Source: Agrocybe praecox
Taxonomy: Eukaryota > Basidiomycota > Agaricomycetes > Agaricales > Agrocybaceae
Length of the DNA: 64,000 nucleotides
Reading direction: 5' to 3'
Assembly: GCA_964017145.1 (NCBI GenBank)
Contig: OZ024850.1
Span: forward strand, 3,015,618 to 3,079,617
Within the stretch, counting starts at the first letter, position 1. Each line of letters begins with the position of its first letter. The notes beneath the pieces are model-generated. The model had not been told where the DNA came from. It saw nothing but the letters and a program-made list of their open reading frames with translations, and searched no databases. Of the stretch, positions 59,913 to 64,000 are shown piece by piece. A program made the position numbers and the translations under genes.

Positions 59913-61976
59913 TCATATTCCGGGCGGTCCACCTCTTGCCTTATTAGGAACTCCTTGATCTACATTATTGAGACGGTTCTTCCGAGCTGGTGGAAATACT
60001 CCATCTAAAACCTTTCTGGGTGTACGAGTAGCATCTTTGCGAGCTTCTGTAGTTTGTTTCTCAGATCGGGTGACTGGAAATGTGTTATATGTGGTGATAT
60101 TATTGAATTGTTCATCAGCACTCTGAGGGTTATAAAGTTGTCTTTGTGCATGATGCGCATATTTCCAATACGGGCCATCATCATGGGAGTCCATGTCTGA
60201 TTCCTCTGTGTCTGAATCGTAATCTTCTTGGCTATAGAAAGTATCAACTTCTTCACCAACAGTCATCAGATGTGTCTGAGGTGCGGAAGCTAATTCCCGT
60301 TGAACCGCATCAACAATACTTTCACCCTGTCTACGGTAAATAGATTGACCGTTTGCCATAGTAAACTTGCGTGTCACTGGATTTTGAACAACCAAGCCAT
60401 TTTGTACAAGCTCAGCTATTTTTGGACACTCATTCAACATGTGTCCTGAGTCAAAGCATCCATAACATCTGTTATTCTGGGTGTTAAATGGTGGACGTTC
60501 AATATTTGCCACACGTGCATCTCCAAGTCTATCTCTTGGTGGCATTCGTGTTCCGTATATAGGTATGTTGTTTGGATAAGTAAGTGGAGTTGATTGAGGC
60601 ATGTGTGGAGGTATTTGTCTAAGACTTGGGTTATACTGTGGTCGGTTGGATGAGAAATTATGAGTTTGTGAAACTTGCTGTGGTTCACGGTATATACACT
60701 TAGCAGCTATTCCAGTCGTGTCCATAGATAAGACTTTATAATAAAGATGTCCATACTTGGGATCGTCTAGAGACATAGTATTAAGCTGCTGAATCATACT
60801 TTCAATCTCGCCTGATGTTCCTTGATATTTGTGTGTGCGTTCCAATTCTGCTGGTGAAGGTATTTTGTTTTCTCCTTTTTCGGGCTTACTAACACGAAGT
60901 TTGTATTTGTCCTTCTTATAATGTTTGTGTTTACGCCTATTGTGTCTTGAGTTGTCTTCACTTTCGTTGTCTGTGTCACTGTCAGAATCAGAATTTGTAT
61001 CTGAGTCTGTGAAATCAGAATCTTCGAGTTTGACTGGCTCTGCATGAAGTAACATGTCAGAGAATTTGTCTCGTTTGAAATACTGTTCCGCAACAGCACT
61101 AATTTGAGCAACTGTCCAAGGATCAGATATGTCATGATTTGGTTGTTGGATGAGAAGTTTTGCTTCAAGATCATCTCGTAGATCTTTTGGTATTCCGAAC
61201 CAAAAATATCCATTATAGTCTCTTTGAGAGAGGTGACTCTTGGCCAATAAGAATCCAGCAATAGTTGCATATTTTCGGAAGTATCGCTTCCATTGTGACA
61301 ATGTTTCGCATGATCCTTTCTGGTGCCTTTTAAGAAAACGAATAAGATCCATTGGCCGGTAGCGTGTTAATTTACGATCTGCATCATAATAAAGCTTAAT
61401 TTGCACCTCAAGAGAAGTCCAATTGGGTGTTGTGTAATGTTCCAAGGTTTTGATGAAGCCAATGACATGTTCGGAACAATACTCCAGAAGTGCTTTACAT
61501 TTCTCGCCTTCATTAGTAATATTGTAGCGTGTAAGAAGATGATTATAGTGACTAAGAAATCGTTCAACTTGAGTATATTTGCCTTTGAAAGTTCTTGGTG
61601 CTGAACGTGACCCTCGTACAGGCATATTAGCTAACCCTGTTAAGGCAATTGTTGCCTGTGACATAGTGTTTGGAGATGTTGTTGTACGTTGAGTAATGTT
61701 TGGTATAGGTTGTATGACAGGATTGGTAGAGCTTGGAGCTGTTGTAGCTGAAGTTATATTTGTAGATTGGACAAAAGGAGTTGCAGAAAGACTAGATGTT
61801 GTTGTTGTTGAATTCAACGTTGTAGGGGTGGATATAGTGTGTTCAGACGAGCTGGGTGTATGATTTCTGGATGAGCTAGGCTCTGTTTGAGGTGTATGTG
61901 ATGTTATACCTTCGTCGTCAGAAAGGTTATAATGAGGATTGTTATCTCGGTATTCGTGGTTATCAGATACGTTCAT
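59913..61976 (-). CDS. gypsy Gag with CCHC zinc knuckle
   Basis: 687 aa from ATG 61976 (the open frame further upstream runs into the primer-binding site). Ser/Thr-rich N-terminus, then the capsid-like region (GKYTQVERFLSHYNHLLTRY, ETLSQWKRYFRKYATIAGFL, FWFGIPKDLRDDLEAKL), an acidic linker (SDSDSDTDNESED), and the nucleocapsid knuckle CYGCFDSGHMLNEC (CX2CX4HX4C). It packages element RNA into particles. It ends ARGGPPGI-TGA with protease in the same frame beyond, so either readthrough or a nonsense mutation. Confidence 0.85.
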   Translation of the reverse strand: MNVSDNHEYRDNNPHYNLSDDEGITSHTPQTEPSSSRNHTPSSSEHTISTPTTLNSTTTTSSLSATPFVQSTNITSATTAPSSTNPVIQPIPNITQRTTTSPNTMSQATIALTGLANMPVRGSRSAPRTFKGKYTQVERFLSHYNHLLTRYNITNEGEKCKALLEYCSEHVIGFIKTLEHYTTPNWTSLEVQIKLYYDADRKLTRYRPMDLIRFLKRHQKGSCETLSQWKRYFRKYATIAGFLLAKSHLSQRDYNGYFWFGIPKDLRDDLEAKLLIQQPNHDISDPWTVAQISAVAEQYFKRDKFSDMLLHAEPVKLEDSDFTDSDTNSDSDSDTDNESEDNSRHNRRKHKHYKKDKYKLRVSKPEKGENKIPSPAELERTHKYQGTSGEIESMIQQLNTMSLDDPKYGHLYYKVLSMDTTGIAAKCIYREPQQVSQTHNFSSNRPQYNPSLRQIPPHMPQSTPLTYPNNIPIYGTRMPPRDRLGDARVANIERPPFNTQNNRCYGCFDSGHMLNECPKIAELVQNGLVVQNPVTRKFTMANGQSIYRRQGESIVDAVQRELASAPQTHLMTVGEEVDTFYSQEDYDSDTEESDMDSHDDGPYWKYAHHAQRQLYNPQSADEQFNNITTYNTFPVTRSEKQTTEARKDATRTPRKVLDGVFPPARKNRLNNVDQGVPNKARGGPPGI

Positions 61977-62024
61977 AAAATGTAGGATATGTGAATTTGA
62001 TAGTATAGTTATAAAAGAAACCTC

Positions 62025-62041
62025 CCTCGCGGTGGGCTCCA
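62025..62041 (-). promoter_or_regulatory. primer-binding site of the gypsy element
   Basis: On the minus strand TGGAGCCCACCGCGAGG begins 4 nt after the 5' LTR end. A TGG start complementary to the tRNA CCA end is the usual signal. The tRNA is not identified. Confidence 0.75.
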
Positions 62042-62045
62042 ATTA

Positions 62046-62959
62046 TGTCAACGTGAAAAAGTTATTCACCTGGGTTTACCGAAAGAGATGATCTTTGGGA
62101 TATTCCAGTTAGTTCGGGAGGTCCTAACTACACTCTATAATCTCGAAAAGATGAGATATATGACAACTGTTCTGAGTTGAAGGGAAAGTACAAGTTAACG
62201 TAGACAGCGATATTAACGACTCTGATTACGTGACGATGGATTTGGTAACGTAATTGAAGTGGTAATACAATTCGAGATTGGACAGTGTTATATGCAAAGT
62301 TGTGACGGAATGTTGAACTTCTGTGAGGTGGAATCTTGTTAGCTTTAATTGAGACTAAAGGTTACGTACTGGGATTGAGAAGACAGACTTCTTGCTTAAG
62401 TAATAACAAATGGACAGCAGTGTTTCAGGTAGTAGATAGTGTATATTCCAAGCTTGTATTCTATACAACTTGAAGATATAAGCAGAAGAACACAGACACA
62501 GAGTCTAGTGTTTAAGTTGGTAATAAAATCAGAAGGGAAAAAATAAGGTGTCTCTTCTCTTTGTTCCAAATTTTGGTGCCCTTTTATACTTTTCTTGAGC
62601 ACAGCCCCAATTGTTTCTATGACTTTGAAACAAGTAGAATGCGGGAGCTACATACTCTTTTTAAGTAATTAGCATACAGAACTGCTGTGCGCTACTATAA
62701 CGATAGTGTGATGGTTCACAAGGTTACACAGGGCTGTGTGTATGGTTACAAAGAGTGCTAAAGCTGTGCGTAACTTGTTGAAACAGTGTATCACTATGCA
62801 AAGGTAGGAATAACACTATGCCAACGCGTCAAGACAACTATTACTATAACAACAAGGAAAGATAGTGTTTCATGATAAAATATAATTTCTGTGTTATACA
62901 TGTATATGTTCTTGCTTTAAACATACTGGTTTTATATCAAACAAAAAGCATGTCTGACA
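62046..62959 (-). repeat. 5' LTR of the gypsy element
   Basis: 914 bp, matching the left LTR throughout by eye. The U3 TATA-like box TATAAAAGGG (minus strand) is at 62579-62588 and should drive the element transcript. Confidence 0.95.
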
Positions 62960-63272
62960 GCGCTGGAGAGTTTCGCTTTCTGTCCTTGCGAGCGAGGTGG
63001 CAGAGCGAAGGAAAGAAGTGCACGTGATGCACTTCCGTCTGCTCAAAGCAGAATATCGGGTTTACCGGGGGAGACTCAGTCTCCAGAGAATGGGAGACAA
63101 GCACGTGCAGTTATCCTTCTAAACCAAACAAGGGCATCTTCTCAGCCGAACTTTGCCGTGGCTACCGACCTGGCGTCGTCATTCAGTGGCCGTCCCAATC
63201 TAGGTAATAAAAAAAAGACCTGAAGACGCATCTCAGCATCTTTAGGCAGGTTTGTTTGACTCATGTACTCAT
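62960..63272. other. flank of the gypsy insertion, probably the DIRS-type element leader
   Basis: Begins with the GCGC that repeats the base pairs before the left LTR. Contains palindromes GAAGTGCACGTGATGCACTTC (one mismatch centre) at 63015-63035 and GGAGACTCAGTCTCC at 63070-63084. No ORF. Confidence 0.5.
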
Positions 63273-63274
63273 TA

Positions 63275-63673
63275 CTGTACTAAATCGGTCAATTCGTCGG
63301 GGCCTGTGACCTGTGACCTCAACGACGAAATTTTGGTTTCGTCATATTCATCTGGGACCTGTGACCGTTCGAAAATTTCGTCCCAACATTCAGAGAAACA
63401 TGTTCTCATACCTCATTTGAAGGCATTTTGAGAGTATTTAAAACTTCCAAACCTTTGATTTATGCAAGAATAGCTGAAAATAGGCTGAAAAATCAGAGTT
63501 TGTGACAAAATTGGCCAAAATTAGCCTAATTTGGCAGAAGTGTGACCAATTTTTAAAGGTCTACCAAAAAAATCATTTCGTCAGGCCATGCTGTGACCTG
63601 TGACCAAGGCCAAATTTCGTCATATCAGAGAGGCCTGTGACCTGTGACCGACGAATTGACCGATTTAGTACAG
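63275..63673. mobile_element. MITE, 399 bp, 26-bp terminal inverted repeats, TA target duplication
   Basis: The ends read inward CTGTACTAAATCGGTCAATT and beyond as exact reverse complements (63275-63300 and 63648-63673), flanked by TA (63273-63274, 63674-63675). The interior carries several CCTGTGACC repeats on the same strand. No ORF. Unrelated to the MITE at 12036. Confidence 0.93.
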
Positions 63674-63675
63674 TA

Positions 63676-64000
63676 TACCCTCCGATTGAGCATGTTAGCA
63701 ATATATACTTGATATTTGTACTTTTTACTTTTTATTTTTATTTTGCTTCAACAATATTCCCGCTCTTCTTGACGGCACCTTAGTCAATAATTAAATAGGC
63801 TTTATACTTGCTAGAAACCAAATGAATAAGTCATCGGCACCACCAGTGACAGCTTTTCGGAGCACGACAAATAGACGAAAATGTTACAAAAGTATAAAAA
63901 TTTCCTTAGGACCTCTCTTAGACCTTTCCACCTCTAAATTGTGCGTTTTACCATGTTTTATATGCCTGTAGCAAGTTCCTGAGATGAATATGTACCGTAA
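63676..64000. other. intergenic, nothing recognised
   Basis: AT-rich, with only short frames. Confidence 0.5.

Overview
The window looks like Agaricomycete (mushroom-forming basidiomycete) genomic DNA. Genes carry short introns (about 50-65 nt) with GTRNGT-like donors. The protein families seen (a serial membrane-protein family, Plavaka transposase, TET/JBP-type dioxygenase, DUF6532, DIRS/Ngaro-type tyrosine-recombinase retroelement) are typical of that class. No ribosomal RNA, tRNA or CRISPR was recognised. Most of the window is mobile DNA, nested several levels deep.

Region 1 (1-9.7 kb) is a segmental duplication. A three-exon membrane-protein gene on the minus strand is present as copies A (285-2030), B (partial, cut by a 200-N assembly gap at 2046-2245) and C (5684-7447). 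Copies A/B and C are each followed, on the upstream side, by a related non-coding-looking unit full of intron-like segments.

Region 2 (about 9.7-15.35 kb) is a minus-strand DIRS/Ngaro-type retroelement: Gag with zinc knuckles, RT-RNase H, and a tyrosine recombinase with all catalytic residues and one intron. Its RT-RNase H frame is split by a 622-bp MITE with 36-bp terminal inverted repeats and a TA target duplication.

Region 3 (15351-62959) is a Ty3/gypsy element on the minus strand. Its two 914-bp LTRs look identical, and a GCGC duplication flanks it. It carries Gag, protease, RT-RNase H and integrase, plus two related accessory ORFs (X and Y) between integrase and the 3' LTR. The element appears to sit inside the leader of the Region 2 element.

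Region 4 (about 18.0-50.46 kb) lies inside accessory ORF X. I interpret it as one giant (about 32.4 kb) Plavaka-type DNA transposon. It is bounded by matching inverted subterminal repeats (CCCTAGG, then GGCATCCCAG units, then GGTCATT). At one end it encodes a 1010-aa Plavaka transposase plus three unknown proteins. At the other end it encodes a TET/JBP-type 2OG-Fe(II) dioxygenase with a triplicated exon and a DUF6532 protein. Between them, at about 27-43 kb, lies a store of broken host genes: an arginine methyltransferase interrupted by an antisense lumazine-synthase segment, and pieces of an FAD oxidoreductase, an EEP nuclease, a probable gamma-tubulin-complex protein, a YL1-C protein and a polyketide-synthase-like carrier domain. 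One apparently intact F-box-like gene is also there. Whether those genes are true transposon cargo or a nested insertion is the main open question.

Region 5 (62960-64000) has the far flank of the gypsy insertion, with palindromes, and a 399-bp TA-flanked MITE. All splice models and family names are from reading the sequence by eye.
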